64,000 nucleotides of DNA from contig CADBCC010000002.1 of assembly GCA_902793125.1 (NCBI GenBank), positions 42,079 through 106,078 on the forward strand. Direction: 5' to 3'. The position numbers and the translations under genes were made by a program. Positions 9,491 through 19,187 of the stretch are shown here, piece after piece. Below the pieces are notes generated by a model. It did no database searches. It saw only the letters and a program-made list of their open reading frames with translations, and was not told the origin of the DNA. Each line of letters begins with the position of its first letter. Within the stretch, counting starts at the first letter, position 1. This stretch comes from an uncultured Ruminococcus sp. (GTDB taxonomy: Bacteria; Bacillota; Clostridia; Oscillospirales; Acutalibacteraceae).

Positions 9491-12313
9491 ATGAAACAAA
9501 TAATCGTAAAAGGCGCCCGCCAGCACAATTTAAAAAATATAAATGTCGGAATTCCGAGAGACAGACTCGTTGTTATAACGGGCCTTTCCGGTTCGGGAAA
9601 GAGTTCGCTTGCTTTCGATACTATTTACGCTGAAGGTCAGCGCAGATATGTCGAGAGTTTAAGTTCCTATGCCCGTATGTTCCTCGGCCAGAGTAATAAA
9701 CCCGATGTTGACGATATACAAGGCCTTTCTCCCGCGATTTCAATCGACCAGAAAACCACATCTCATAATCCCCGCTCAACCGTCGGAACGGTGACGGAGA
9801 TATACGATTATCTGCGTCTTCTGTACGCGAGAATAGGTATACCGCATTGTCCTGTCTGCGGCCGCGAGATTTCCCAGCAAACTATCGACCAGATTGTTGA
9901 CAGCGTACTTGAACTTAGCGAGGGTACAAAAATCCAGATTATGGCTCCGATTGTAAAGGGAAGAAAAGGCACCCAGCAAAAGGAGTTTGAAAAGGCGAGA
10001 AAAGCGGGATTTGTAAGGGTAAGAGCTGACGGCGAGGTTTACGACCTTTCCGAAAAAATTGATCTTGAAAAAAATAAAAAACATAATATAGATATAATTG
10101 TTGACCGCCTTGTTGTAAAGGACGGTATCCGCTCGCGTTTAGCCGACTCGCTCGAAACGGCGTCGAAGCTTACAAACGGGCTTATTACCGTAAATGTTAT
10201 CGACGGAGAGGATCTTAATTTTTCCCAGAATTACGCCTGCCCAGAACACGGTGTCAGTGTGGACGAGCTTACGCCGAGAATGTTCTCGTTTAATAATCCT
10301 TTCGGCGCCTGTCCTAAATGTACGGGACTGGGTGTGTTTCTGAAAGTTGATCCTCAGCTTGTGATTCCCGATCCCGAACTCAGTATAGCTCAGGGAGGCT
10401 TAAAAGGAAGCGGCTGGGCTATGGAGGGTAATTCCATCGCTGAGATGTACTTTAACGCCCTTGCCGAGAAGTACAAATTCAGCGTAAATACTCCTATTAA
10501 AGATTTGCCCGAAAAAATAATAAACATCCTGCTCTACGGTACAAACGGCGAAGAAGTCCGCTTGCACAGGCGTATGCCGTTCGGCGACGAACGAATTATG
10601 AAACGGCCGTTCGAGGGGATAATAAACAACCTTGAAAGACGTTTTAAAGAGACGACAAGCGCGTGGATAAAAGACGAAATCCAGGGCTATATGGCGGAAA
10701 TTTCGTGTGACGAATGCGGAGGACAAAGACTTTCCAAGGAAAGTTTAGGCGTTACCGTCGGCGGCCTTAATATCGCCGAGTTCTGTGATATGCAGGTTGT
10801 TGAAGCGCTCGACTTTATAAATAACGCCGAACTTTCCGAGCGTGAGCGTTTTATCGGAAAAGCCGTAATAAAAGAAGCGCGCGAAAGAATCAACTTTTTA
10901 AACAGCGTCGGACTCGGCTATCTTACATTATCGCGCTCAAGCGGTACTCTCTCGGGAGGTGAAAGCCAGCGTATCCGCCTTGCAACTCAGATAGGCTCAT
11001 CTCTTATGGGTGTAATGTATGTGCTTGACGAGCCGAGTATCGGACTTCATCAGCGGGATAACGAGAAGCTCTTGGATACTTTAAAACACCTTCGCGACGT
11101 CGGTAACACCGTAATTGTTGTTGAGCATGACGAAGAAACAATGTACGCTGCCGACCATATTATTGATATCGGCCCCGGAGCGGGAATCCACGGCGGAGAA
11201 ATTGTCGCCGAGGGAACTGTTGACGAAATAAAAGCCTGCGAAAAATCAATAACCGGGCAGTACCTCAGCGGTAAACGATTTATTCCCGTACCTGAAAGCC
11301 GACGTAAAGGCAACGGAAAATACCTTGAAATAAAAGGCGCCGCTCAGAACAATCTAAAAAATATAAATATAAAATTTCCGCTCGGAAAGTTTATATGTGT
11401 AACGGGAGTTTCAGGCTCGGGAAAAAGCTCGCTTGTTAACGAAATTGTTTATAAAAAATTAGCGTCCGAACTTAACCGCGCAAAAATCCGCGCGGGCAAG
11501 CATAAAAGTATAAAAGGACTTGAAAATCTTGATAAGGTAATTAATATTAACCAAAGTCCAATAGGACGCACGCCCCGAAGCAACCCCGCGACATATACGG
11601 GCGTGTTTACCGATATACGCGCGTTGTTCGCGACAACTTCCGAAGCTAAAATGAGAGGTTATACCCAAAGCCGTTTTTCGTTCAACGTAAAAGGCGGACG
11701 ATGTGAAGCCTGTCAGGGCGACGGAATTATAAAAATCGAGATGCACTTTTTGCCCGATGTTTATGTTCCGTGCGATGTCTGTAAGGGAAGAAGATATAAC
11801 CACGAAACTCTGGAAGTTAAGTACAAGGGGAAAAGTATTCACGATGTGCTTGAGATGACGGTTGAGGAAGGACTTGAGTTCTTTAAATCTATTCCGAAAA
11901 TCAACCGTAAACTGCAAACCCTGTACGACGTTGGTCTCGGATATATAAAAATCGGACAGCCCGCTACAACTCTTTCGGGTGGCGAGGCGCAGCGTGTAAA
12001 GCTTGCTACAGAGCTTGCAAAGCGCAGCACGGGCAGGACGGTTTATATTCTTGACGAGCCGACTACGGGGCTCCATATCGCCGACGTCCATAAACTGAGT
12101 GAAGTTCTTGATAAACTCGTCGAAAGCGGAAATACTGTTATCGTAATTGAGCACAACCTCGATTTAATTAAAATTGCCGACCATATTATCGACCTCGGCC
12201 CCGAGGGCGGAAATAACGGCGGTGAAATTGTAGCTCAGGGTACTCCTGAAGAAGTCGCCGAAGTTGAAGGCTCTTTTACGGGACAGTATCTCAGGAAAGT
12301 TTTGATTAAATAG
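9491..12313 (+). CDS. uvrA: Excinuclease ABC subunit A
   Basis: UvrA is the damage-sensing ATPase of nucleotide excision repair. The 940-residue product has two ABC ATPase halves: Walker [21 protein letters not shown] near residue 31 and GVSGSGKSS near 637, two ABC signatures ([12 protein letters not shown] and [12 protein letters not shown]), and CxxC zinc-binding pairs ([21 protein letters not shown]...CDVCKGRR). ATG 9491 is chosen because GGAG lies 6 nt upstream and homologues begin [16 protein letters not shown]. An upstream in-frame start at 9464 would lie within the repeat element. No LexA box of the GAAC-N4-GTTC type is visible in the short leader. A strong terminator follows. Confidence 0.97.
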   Translation: MKQIIVKGARQHNLKNINVGIPRDRLVVITGLSGSGKSSLAFDTIYAEGQRRYVESLSSYARMFLGQSNKPDVDDIQGLSPAISIDQKTTSHNPRSTVGTVTEIYDYLRLLYARIGIPHCPVCGREISQQTIDQIVDSVLELSEGTKIQIMAPIVKGRKGTQQKEFEKARKAGFVRVRADGEVYDLSEKIDLEKNKKHNIDIIVDRLVVKDGIRSRLADSLETASKLTNGLITVNVIDGEDLNFSQNYACPEHGVSVDELTPRMFSFNNPFGACPKCTGLGVFLKVDPQLVIPDPELSIAQGGLKGSGWAMEGNSIAEMYFNALAEKYKFSVNTPIKDLPEKIINILLYGTNGEEVRLHRRMPFGDERIMKRPFEGIINNLERRFKETTSAWIKDEIQGYMAEISCDECGGQRLSKESLGVTVGGLNIAEFCDMQVVEALDFINNAELSERERFIGKAVIKEARERINFLNSVGLGYLTLSRSSGTLSGGESQRIRLATQIGSSLMGVMYVLDEPSIGLHQRDNEKLLDTLKHLRDVGNTVIVVEHDEETMYAADHIIDIGPGAGIHGGEIVAEGTVDEIKACEKSITGQYLSGKRFIPVPESRRKGNGKYLEIKGAAQNNLKNINIKFPLGKFICVTGVSGSGKSSLVNEIVYKKLASELNRAKIRAGKHKSIKGLENLDKVININQSPIGRTPRSNPATYTGVFTDIRALFATTSEAKMRGYTQSRFSFNVKGGRCEACQGDGIIKIEMHFLPDVYVPCDVCKGRRYNHETLEVKYKGKSIHDVLEMTVEEGLEFFKSIPKINRKLQTLYDVGLGYIKIGQPATTLSGGEAQRVKLATELAKRSTGRTVYILDEPTTGLHIADVHKLSEVLDKLVESGNTVIVIEHNLDLIKIADHIIDLGPEGGNNGGEIVAQGTPEEVAEVEGSFTGQYLRKVLIK

Positions 12314-12328
12314 AATTAATAAATGACA

Positions 12329-12376
12329 ACGGTCGGAAAGCGCTCTGATTAATTGACGTTTTCCGGCCGTTTTATT
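12329..12376 (+). terminator. Rho-independent terminator after uvrA
   Basis: The stem ACGGTCGGAAAGCG (12329-12342) pairs with CGTTTTCCGGCCGT (12357-12370) and is followed by TTTATT. Confidence 0.8.
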
Positions 12377-12402
12377 AAATAAAAAAATAGGGTATACACC
12401 TG

Positions 12403-12432
12403 TTGACTACAGTACTAAAAATGTGGTATAAT
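12403..12432 (+). promoter_or_regulatory. Promoter of aspS-gatCAB
   Basis: TTGACT at 12403-12408 and TATAAT at 12427-12432 are 18 bp apart, with an extended -10 (TGGTATAAT). It lies between the uvrA terminator and aspS. Confidence 0.75.
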
Positions 12433-12494
12433 TTCTTTTGATAATGCGAAAATAGGGGCATTTTTTGTTTAATGCCGTGAAAGGACTAAAATAT

Positions 12495-14240
12495 ATGATT
12501 ATGGAGAACATTTACCGCACGGTAAACTGCGGTCAGTTAAGAGAAGAAAATATCGGTCAGGAAGTAAGAGTCGCCGGTTGGGTTGAGAATATCCGCGACC
12601 ACGGCGGAGTTATGTTTCTTGATATCCGTGACGAGTACGGCGTGCTTCAGGTTGTAGTTCATAACGACGACCTTTTAAAGGATATTAACCGCGAGTGTAC
12701 GGTTACTTTAAGCGGAAAGGTTGTAAAGCGTGACGACGATACAATAAACCCGAAAATCGCTACAGGTTATGTTGAAGTTCATACCGAGGATATTAAGGTG
12801 CTCGGAAAATGTAAAAACGAGCTTCCCTTTGAGGTTGCTACTTCCAAAAATACAAACGAGGAAGTAAGACTTAAATATCGTTTTCTCGATTTAAGAAACC
12901 CGAAAGTTCATAATAATATGCTTCTCCGTTCAAATGTAATAAGCTTTATGCGAGAGAAAATGAACTCAATGGGATTCACAGAGATAAATACTCCGATTCT
13001 TTCGGCGTCATCTCCCGAAGGAGCGAGAGATTACCTTATCCCCAGCCGTAAGCATAAGGGTAAGTTCTACGCGCTTCCGCAGGCTCCCCAGATTTTTAAA
13101 CAGCTTTTAATGGTTTCGGGGTTTGATAAATACTTCCAGCTGGCTCCCTGTTTCCGTGATGAGGACGCAAGAGCCGACAGAAGTCCCGGCGAGTTCTATC
13201 AGCTCGACTTCGAAATGGCTTTCGCAACCCAGGAAGATGTTTTCAAAGTTGCGGAGGAAGTGCTTTACGATACATTCTCGAAATTTACCGATAAAAAGGT
13301 AAGTCCCGCTCCCTTTAAGCGTATTCCTTTCGAGGAGGCTATGCTTAAATACGGTACTGATAAGCCCGATTTAAGAAACCCGCTCGAGATTAAAGAGATA
13401 AGCGATATGTTTGTTGAAACCGATTTCGCTCCGTTTAAGAAGAAATGCGTTCGTTCAATCAATGTTCCCGGCGCTGCCGCGCAAAGCAAAAAGTGGTTTA
13501 AGCGTATGGAGGAATTCGCGCTCTCTATCGGAATGAAAGGTTTGGGATATGTTAAGGTAAGAGATGACCTCACCTTTGACGGTCCTATTGATAAGTTTTT
13601 AAAACCCGGCGACAGGGAAGAGCTTATAAAGCGCAACGGCTCCAAAGCCGGAGATGTAATTTACTTTATCGCCGACAGCAACGCCCAGGCGCCTCTTTTA
13701 GCCGGACAAATCAGAAGTGAAGTCGCAAATCGTCTCGACCTTATCGACAAGAGCCGTTTCGAGCTTTGCTTTATCGTAGATTTCCCGATGTTCGAAATCG
13801 ACGAGGACGGCAAGACTATATTTACACATAATCCGTTCTCGATGCCTCAGGGCGGTATGGACGCTCTTCTTAATAAAGCTCCTACCGAGATACTTGCTTA
13901 CCAGTACGATATAGTTTGCAACGGCGTTGAGCTTTCCTCCGGAGCTGTCCGTAACCACGATTTGGATATTATGGTTAAAGCTTTTGAAATCGCGGGTTAC
14001 AGCGAGGATGAGCTTAAAGAGAAATTCAAGGCGCTTTATACGGCGTTTAAGTACGGCGCTCCGCCTCACGCGGGTATGGCTCCGGGAGTTGACCGCCTTA
14101 TAATGCTTCTTACAGACGAAGAGAATATCAGAGAAGTAATTCCGTTCCCGATGAACTCAAACGCCCAGGATGTGCTTATGGGCGCCCCGAACGAAGTAAG
14201 CGAAATGCAGCTTCGTGAGGTTCATGTAAAATTAAGATAG
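12495..14240 (+). CDS. aspS: Aspartyl-tRNA synthetase, probably non-discriminating
   Basis: This class II synthetase charges tRNA-Asp and, in organisms using GatCAB, also mischarges tRNA-Asn. The roughly 580-residue bacterial-type product has the N-terminal OB-fold anticodon domain (VAGWVENIRDHGGVMFLDIRD), class II motifs (FRDEDARADRSPGEFYQLDFEMA; GAPPHAGMAPGVDRL) and an inserted GAD domain. The histidine in RDHGG, where discriminating enzymes such as that of E. coli have leucine (RDLG), is a known mark of the non-discriminating type. ATG 12495 has AAAGGA about 10 nt upstream; ATG 12501 is also possible, and a TTG at 12465 is too far upstream. It is followed 42 bp later by gatC and so forms an operon with the amidotransferase that finishes Asn-tRNA. 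Confidence 0.95.
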   Translation: MIMENIYRTVNCGQLREENIGQEVRVAGWVENIRDHGGVMFLDIRDEYGVLQVVVHNDDLLKDINRECTVTLSGKVVKRDDDTINPKIATGYVEVHTEDIKVLGKCKNELPFEVATSKNTNEEVRLKYRFLDLRNPKVHNNMLLRSNVISFMREKMNSMGFTEINTPILSASSPEGARDYLIPSRKHKGKFYALPQAPQIFKQLLMVSGFDKYFQLAPCFRDEDARADRSPGEFYQLDFEMAFATQEDVFKVAEEVLYDTFSKFTDKKVSPAPFKRIPFEEAMLKYGTDKPDLRNPLEIKEISDMFVETDFAPFKKKCVRSINVPGAAAQSKKWFKRMEEFALSIGMKGLGYVKVRDDLTFDGPIDKFLKPGDREELIKRNGSKAGDVIYFIADSNAQAPLLAGQIRSEVANRLDLIDKSRFELCFIVDFPMFEIDEDGKTIFTHNPFSMPQGGMDALLNKAPTEILAYQYDIVCNGVELSSGAVRNHDLDIMVKAFEIAGYSEDELKEKFKALYTAFKYGAPPHAGMAPGVDRLIMLLTDEENIREVIPFPMNSNAQDVLMGAPNEVSEMQLREVHVKLR

Positions 14241-14282
14241 TTTGCGATACGCAGCTAATTTCTTCGAGAAAGAAGGATATAT

Positions 14283-14561
14283 ATGGTAACAAGAGAAGAC
14301 GTAGAAAACATAGCTATACTTTCAAAGCTTTTTGTGGCTGAGGAGGAGCTGGACGATTTAACTAAGCAGATGCAGGAAATCGTTGAGTTTGCTGACGCTA
14401 TAAATAACGCTCCCGACTCAGGCGAGGAATTCGATAATATAAATAATCTTTCAAATGTTTTCCGTGAGGACGTTGTAGTAGAGTCGCTTCCGAGCGAGGA
14501 GATTCTTAAAAACGCTCCCGAACAGGCGGAGGATCATTTCCTTGTGCGAAATCATAATTAG
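14283..14561 (+). CDS. gatC: Asp/Glu-tRNA amidotransferase subunit C
   Basis: GatC is the small scaffold that holds GatA and GatB together. The 92-residue product has the usual pattern: VTREDVENIAILSKLFVAEEELDDL at the start and FREDVV...LKNAPEQAEDHFLV near the end. AGAAGGA lies upstream of ATG 14283. gatA begins 9 bp after the stop with its own AGGAGG, which overlaps the gatC 3' end. Confidence 0.93.
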   Translation: MVTREDVENIAILSKLFVAEEELDDLTKQMQEIVEFADAINNAPDSGEEFDNINNLSNVFREDVVVESLPSEEILKNAPEQAEDHFLVRNHN

Positions 14562-14570
14562 GAGGTAAGT

Positions 14571-16028
14571 ATGTCTGAAATCAAAAAGATACACGACCTG
14601 CTTACTCAGAAGCAGATTTCGTGTAAGGAACTGACTGAAAAATATTTAAGCGCAATTGAAAGCGATAACAAAGAGCTTAACGCTTATGTTAACGTTACGG
14701 CCGACGAGGCGCTCGCTCAGGCAGAAAAGGTTGACGCTAAACTTAATAAAGGCGAAGAAATCGGACTTTTAGAGGGCGTTCCGATGACTTTAAAGGATAA
14801 CCTTTCCACAAAGGGAATCGAAACCACCTGCTGTTCAAAAATTTTAACAGGGTATAAGCCGATTTATAACGCCACAGTATGGGATAAACTCGAAAAAGAC
14901 GGAGCTGTAATGCTCGGCAAAACCAATATGGACGAGTTCGCTATGGGTTCATCCTGCGAAACCTCGTACTTCGGCGGAGCGACAAATCCGTTTAATACAA
15001 AGCATTGTTCAGGCGGTTCGTCGGGCGGAGTAGCAAGCGCTGTAGGCGCTAATATCGCTCCGTACGGTTTAGGTTCTGATACGGGCGGTTCAATCCGCCA
15101 GCCCGCTTCATTCTGCGGAATTGTAGGTCTTAAACCGACTTACGGCGCTGTATCAAGATACGGTCTTATCGCTTACGCTTCAAGTCTTGACCAGATCGGT
15201 CCTATTACAAAAACAGTTGAAGACGCGTCAATTGTATTCGACGCGATTTCCGATTATGATCCCAAAGACAGCACATGTCAGGGACGAAAGGGAAATAAAA
15301 CTTTTGATACCGTTAATAACGATATTAAGGGTATGAAAGTCGGAATTGCCCGCGAATATTTAGAGGGCATAAGAGACGACGTTAAGGAGTCTGTATTAAA
15401 CGCTGTTAAGGTTTATGAGAGTTTAGGCGCCGAGGTTGTTTATTTTGATATGCCCGCGCTTAAATTCGCGCTTCCCGTATATTATATTATCGCCTGCGCC
15501 GAGGCTTCTTCGAACCTCGGACGTTACGACGGTATCCGCTACGGCTTTAAAGCCGAGCACTATAACGGAACCCACGATATGATGTGCCGTACCCGAAGCG
15601 AGGGTTTCGGTGCCGAGGTTAAAAGAAGAATCTTACTTGGTACTTACGTGCTTTCGGCGGGATACTACGACGCTTATTACAAGAAAGCTCAGAACCTAAG
15701 AGGCACAATTGTAAAGGCGTTTGACGAAGCGTTTAAAAAATGCGACTTTATTTTAGCGCCGACTGTTCCGATGACGGCGTTTGAAATGGGACACGCTGTT
15801 TCCGATCCGATAGAAACTTATCTTACCGATATTTGCACCGTTCCCGTAAATATCGCGGGGCTTCCCGCGGTATCCGTACCCTGCGGATTTAACGATAAGG
15901 GTATGCCGATAGGAATGCAGCTTATCGGAAATAAATTCAGCGAAGCGACTATTCTTAACGCCGCGAACGCGTTTGAAAAAGCCGCTCCCGAAAACTTTAA
16001 AGAAACAAAGTGGGGTGTAAAACTGTGA
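14571..16028 (+). CDS. gatA: Asp/Glu-tRNA amidotransferase subunit A
   Basis: GatA is the glutaminase that releases ammonia for transamidation of Asp-tRNA-Asn and Glu-tRNA-Gln. The 485-residue amidase-signature protein shows the catalytic lysine in MTLKDNLSTKG near residue 75, the glycine/serine loop CSGGSSGGVASAVGA near 148 and the nucleophile region LGSDTGGSIRQPASFCG near 171, giving the expected Lys-cisSer-Ser triad. Its stop codon overlaps the gatB GTG start by 4 nt. Confidence 0.97.
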   Translation: MSEIKKIHDLLTQKQISCKELTEKYLSAIESDNKELNAYVNVTADEALAQAEKVDAKLNKGEEIGLLEGVPMTLKDNLSTKGIETTCCSKILTGYKPIYNATVWDKLEKDGAVMLGKTNMDEFAMGSSCETSYFGGATNPFNTKHCSGGSSGGVASAVGANIAPYGLGSDTGGSIRQPASFCGIVGLKPTYGAVSRYGLIAYASSLDQIGPITKTVEDASIVFDAISDYDPKDSTCQGRKGNKTFDTVNNDIKGMKVGIAREYLEGIRDDVKESVLNAVKVYESLGAEVVYFDMPALKFALPVYYIIACAEASSNLGRYDGIRYGFKAEHYNGTHDMMCRTRSEGFGAEVKRRILLGTYVLSAGYYDAYYKKAQNLRGTIVKAFDEAFKKCDFILAPTVPMTAFEMGHAVSDPIETYLTDICTVPVNIAGLPAVSVPCGFNDKGMPIGMQLIGNKFSEATILNAANAFEKAAPENFKETKWGVKL

Positions 16029-17440
16029 AATACGAATTAGTCGGCGGTTTTGAAACCCACGTTGAATTATCTACTAATACAAAAATCTTCTGTTCCTGTA
16101 CAACCGAGTTCGGCGGCGAGCCGAATACCCACTGCTGTCCTGTTTGTATCGGACTTCCGGGTACTCTGCCTAAGCTTAACCGCCAGGTTGTAAAATACGC
16201 GATTATGGCGGGACTCGCTACTAACTGCGAAATTGCCGAAGTCGCTAAAATGGACAGAAAAAATTACTGCTATCCTGATTTGCCGAAAGCTTACCAGATT
16301 TCCGAGTACGATAAGCCTCTGTGCGAACACGGTTATATCGAGCTTTCGAACGGCCGTAAAATCCGTATTCTCCGTATTCATATCGAAGAGGACGCGGGTA
16401 AGCTTGTACATGCTCACGGCGACACGTACGTTGACTATAACCGAGGCGGAGTTCCGCTTATTGAGATTGTTACGGAGCCTGATTTCCGAAGTGTTGACGA
16501 GGCGAGAGAGTATGTAGAAAAGCTCCAGCTTATTATGCGTTCAATCGGAGTTTCCGACTGCCGTATGCAGGAGGGCTCAATGCGCTGCGACGTAAATATT
16601 TCGGTTCGTCCCGAGGGAAGTGATAAACTCGGCACCCGTACCGAAATCAAAAATATGAATTCGATTAACAATATAGCTAAAGCTATGGAGTACGAGTTTG
16701 AGCGCCAGGTTGACGTAATCGAAAACGGCGGAAAAGTAATTCAGGAAACCCTGCGTTATGACGACGCCACAAATACAACTTCCTCAATGCGTGGAAAAGA
16801 GGATGCTAACGACTACCGCTATTTCCGCGACCCCGACCTTGTAACAATTCTTACAAGCAGAGAAGAGGTTGAGGAAATAAGAAAAACGCTTCCCGAGCTT
16901 CCCGAAGCTAAAAAGAAACGTTATGTTGAAGATTATGAGATTCCCGAAAAAGACGCCGCTCTTCTTACAAAATACAGAAAAGTAAGCGAGTATTTTGACG
17001 AGGCGATTGAAGGTCTTAAAAATCCGAAAACCGTTTCGAACTTTATTATTGGCTCAATCTTCAGACGAGTTGAAACCGAAAAAGATAAGGAAAGCTTCGA
17101 CGTAGCGGTATCGCCCAAGCAGTTAAATGAGCTTGTAAAGCTTATTGAGGATAAAAAGATTCAGAACAACTTAGCTAAGAAAACTCTTGAGAAAATGCTC
17201 GACACAGGTAAGTCCTGCACCGAGTTTATCGATGAAAGCGATCTCGGCGGGGTTGACGATTCCGCGCTTGAGCAGATGTGTAAAAACGCTATTGACGGTA
17301 ATCCGAACGCTGTTGCGGATTATAAAGGCGGTAAGGAAAAAGCGCTTATGTCGCTGCTCGGAAATGTTATGAAACAGAGCCGCGGTAAAGCAGACGCTCA
17401 GGCGGTAAGAGCGAAGCTTATCGAGTTAATCAGCGATTAG
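16025..17440 (+). CDS. gatB: Asp/Glu-tRNA amidotransferase subunit B
   Basis: GatB is the tRNA-binding kinase subunit that activates the acyl group and accepts ammonia from GatA. The product of about 471 residues contains YELVGGFETHVELSTNTKIFC, CPVCIGLPGTLPKLN and the metal/substrate region DRKNYCYPDLPKAYQISEYD, with a C-terminal YqeY-like helical domain. The GTG at 16025 overlaps the gatA TGA (GTGA), the usual coupled arrangement, and gives the N-terminus seen in homologues; an earlier frame-open GTG at 16010 lies inside gatA. A hairpin terminator follows. Confidence 0.95.
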   Translation: MKYELVGGFETHVELSTNTKIFCSCTTEFGGEPNTHCCPVCIGLPGTLPKLNRQVVKYAIMAGLATNCEIAEVAKMDRKNYCYPDLPKAYQISEYDKPLCEHGYIELSNGRKIRILRIHIEEDAGKLVHAHGDTYVDYNRGGVPLIEIVTEPDFRSVDEAREYVEKLQLIMRSIGVSDCRMQEGSMRCDVNISVRPEGSDKLGTRTEIKNMNSINNIAKAMEYEFERQVDVIENGGKVIQETLRYDDATNTTSSMRGKEDANDYRYFRDPDLVTILTSREEVEEIRKTLPELPEAKKKRYVEDYEIPEKDAALLTKYRKVSEYFDEAIEGLKNPKTVSNFIIGSIFRRVETEKDKESFDVAVSPKQLNELVKLIEDKKIQNNLAKKTLEKMLDTGKSCTEFIDESDLGGVDDSALEQMCKNAIDGNPNAVADYKGGKEKALMSLLGNVMKQSRGKADAQAVRAKLIELISD

Positions 17441-17464
17441 TCAGATAAAAAATTAATAAAAATA

Positions 17465-17512
17465 CGGCCGGGAAGACAGCTTGGTAAATTATCAACGTTG
17501 TTTTCCGGCCAT
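17465..17512 (+). terminator. Terminator after gatB
   Basis: GGCCGGGAAGACAG (from 17466) pairs with GTTGTTTTCCGGCC (ending 17510). A/T-rich sequence follows, and the convergent comM gene ends at 17526. The left arm carries the word CGGGAAGACAGC that also ends the MITE-like repeats. Confidence 0.7.
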
Positions 17513-17525
17513 AATTATTTGTTTT

Positions 17526-19064
17526 TTATTCTTTGATATTTCTGTTCCAGTATCTTCTGTCAAGGCTTCTGTATTGTACCGCTTCGGCGACGTGCGCGAT
17601 TTCAATTTTCTCGCTCGAGTCCAAATCGGCGATAGTACGCGCGACTTTTAAAATTCTGTTGTAGGCTCTTGCGGAAAGTCCCATTGTCTCAAATGCCGAT
17701 TTTAAAAGTTCGGCAGTTTTATCTGTTATTACGCAGTATTGTTGGAACTCGGCGTCTGTGAGGCGCGCGTTGCAGTTTGTTTTTGAGTTTTTGTATCGTT
17801 CGGTTTGAATTTTTCTCGCTTTATCCACGCGTTCTTTAATTTTTGCCGAGCTTTCCTCCTCAACTTTTCCCGTAAGTTCCTCATAATCCACGGGCGGAAC
17901 CTCAATATGTATATCAAACCTATCAATCAGCGGTCCAGAAACACGGTTTAAATATCTTTGTATTTTTTGCGGAGAACACGAGCAGTTTCTTTTCGGATGG
18001 TTAAAATATCCGCAGGGGCAGGGGTTCATCGCTGCTATAAGCATAATGTTACACGGATAGGTGTATTTTCCGCTTGCTCTCGATACAGTTACAACCCCGT
18101 CCTCAATCGGCTGGCGCAAAACTTCCATAGTCTGGCGGTTAAATTCAGGTAATTCATCAAGAAAAAGTACGCCGTTATTAGCGAGAGAAATCTCGCCGGG
18201 TTTAACAATTACACCGCCTCCGCTTAAAGCTACGGGCGACACGGTGTGGTGCGGTGAACGGAACGGACGAGTTCTTATAAGCGAAGCGCCTTTCGGTAAA
18301 GTTCCCGCGATTGAATGTACCTTTGTTGTTTCAATTGTTTCTTCGAACGTCATATCGGGAAGTATTCCCGGCATACGTTTAGCGAGCATACTTTTACCCG
18401 AGCCCGGAGGACCGATTAGTAGTACGTTGTGGCCGCCCGCTGCGGCAATTTCAAGCGCGCGCTTAACTTCGTACTGACCTTTAACCTGCGAAAAATCGGG
18501 AACTTCCGCTTCTTCGTAAGCAGATTCCGGCAGAGGCAGAGCGGGATAAATTTCTTTTATTCCCCTGAAATATTGTATTACATCGTAAACGTTGTCAACA
18601 GGATAAACGTCAATCCCTTCAACCACAGCGCCTTCCGCTGCGTTGTCGGCGGGTACGAATATCTTTTTTAATCCGCATTCTTTCGCTTTAATCGTCATCG
18701 GAAGAACGCCGTTTATGCTTCTGAGTTCGCCCGAAAGGCTTAATTCTCCCAAAAACGCGCATTCGGAAAAGTCGACTGAAAGATTTCCTGTGGCTTTTAA
18801 AAGCGCCATATAAATCGGAAAATCGTAAATAGGGCCTTCTTTTTTATAATCCGCGGGCGCTAAATTAACTGTAATTCTTGTAACAGGGAACTGAAATCCT
18901 GTGTTTTTAAAGGCGTTTCTTACCCTGTCTTTACTTTCTTTAACGGCGGTATCGGGAAGTCCGACCATATCGAAAACAGACTTTCCGTTTGAAATAGAAG
19001 CTTCAACCTCAACCTTGTAGCTGTCCATTCCGAATAATCCGAAGCTGTTGCATTTTACTACCAT
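17526..19064 (-). CDS. comM: YifB/ComM-family Mg-chelatase-like AAA+ ATPase
   Basis: The family includes ComM, a branch-migration helicase used in natural transformation. The 512-residue product has an N-terminal Lon-like/ChlI domain (about 1-170; LAPADYKKEGPIYDFPIYMALL), the AAA+ core with Walker A GPPGSGKSMLAKRMPG, Walker B VLFLDELPEF, and a C-terminal Mg-chelatase domain (NRILKVARTIADL). GGTGAG precedes the ATG at 19064. It is transcribed away from the sigma-factor gene. In the shared region its likely promoter is TTGATA-18-TATAAT. Confidence 0.93.
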   Translation of the reverse strand: MVVKCNSFGLFGMDSYKVEVEASISNGKSVFDMVGLPDTAVKESKDRVRNAFKNTGFQFPVTRITVNLAPADYKKEGPIYDFPIYMALLKATGNLSVDFSECAFLGELSLSGELRSINGVLPMTIKAKECGLKKIFVPADNAAEGAVVEGIDVYPVDNVYDVIQYFRGIKEIYPALPLPESAYEEAEVPDFSQVKGQYEVKRALEIAAAGGHNVLLIGPPGSGKSMLAKRMPGILPDMTFEETIETTKVHSIAGTLPKGASLIRTRPFRSPHHTVSPVALSGGGVIVKPGEISLANNGVLFLDELPEFNRQTMEVLRQPIEDGVVTVSRASGKYTYPCNIMLIAAMNPCPCGYFNHPKRNCSCSPQKIQRYLNRVSGPLIDRFDIHIEVPPVDYEELTGKVEEESSAKIKERVDKARKIQTERYKNSKTNCNARLTDAEFQQYCVITDKTAELLKSAFETMGLSARAYNRILKVARTIADLDSSEKIEIAHVAEAVQYRSLDRRYWNRNIKE

Positions 19065-19138
19065 AATCTCACCCGCTTTTTTTGATGTGAAAATATTATA
19101 TCATATGAACGAATGTTTTATCAAGAGTTTTTTAAAAT

Positions 19139-19167
19139 TTGACATAAAAATTTTTTTGCGGTATGAT
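19139..19167 (+). promoter_or_regulatory. Promoter of the SigH-like sigma gene
   Basis: TTGACA (19139-19144), a 17-bp spacer, then TATGAT (19162-19167). Confidence 0.65.
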
Positions 19168-19187
19168 AATTATTAACCTGAATAAAG

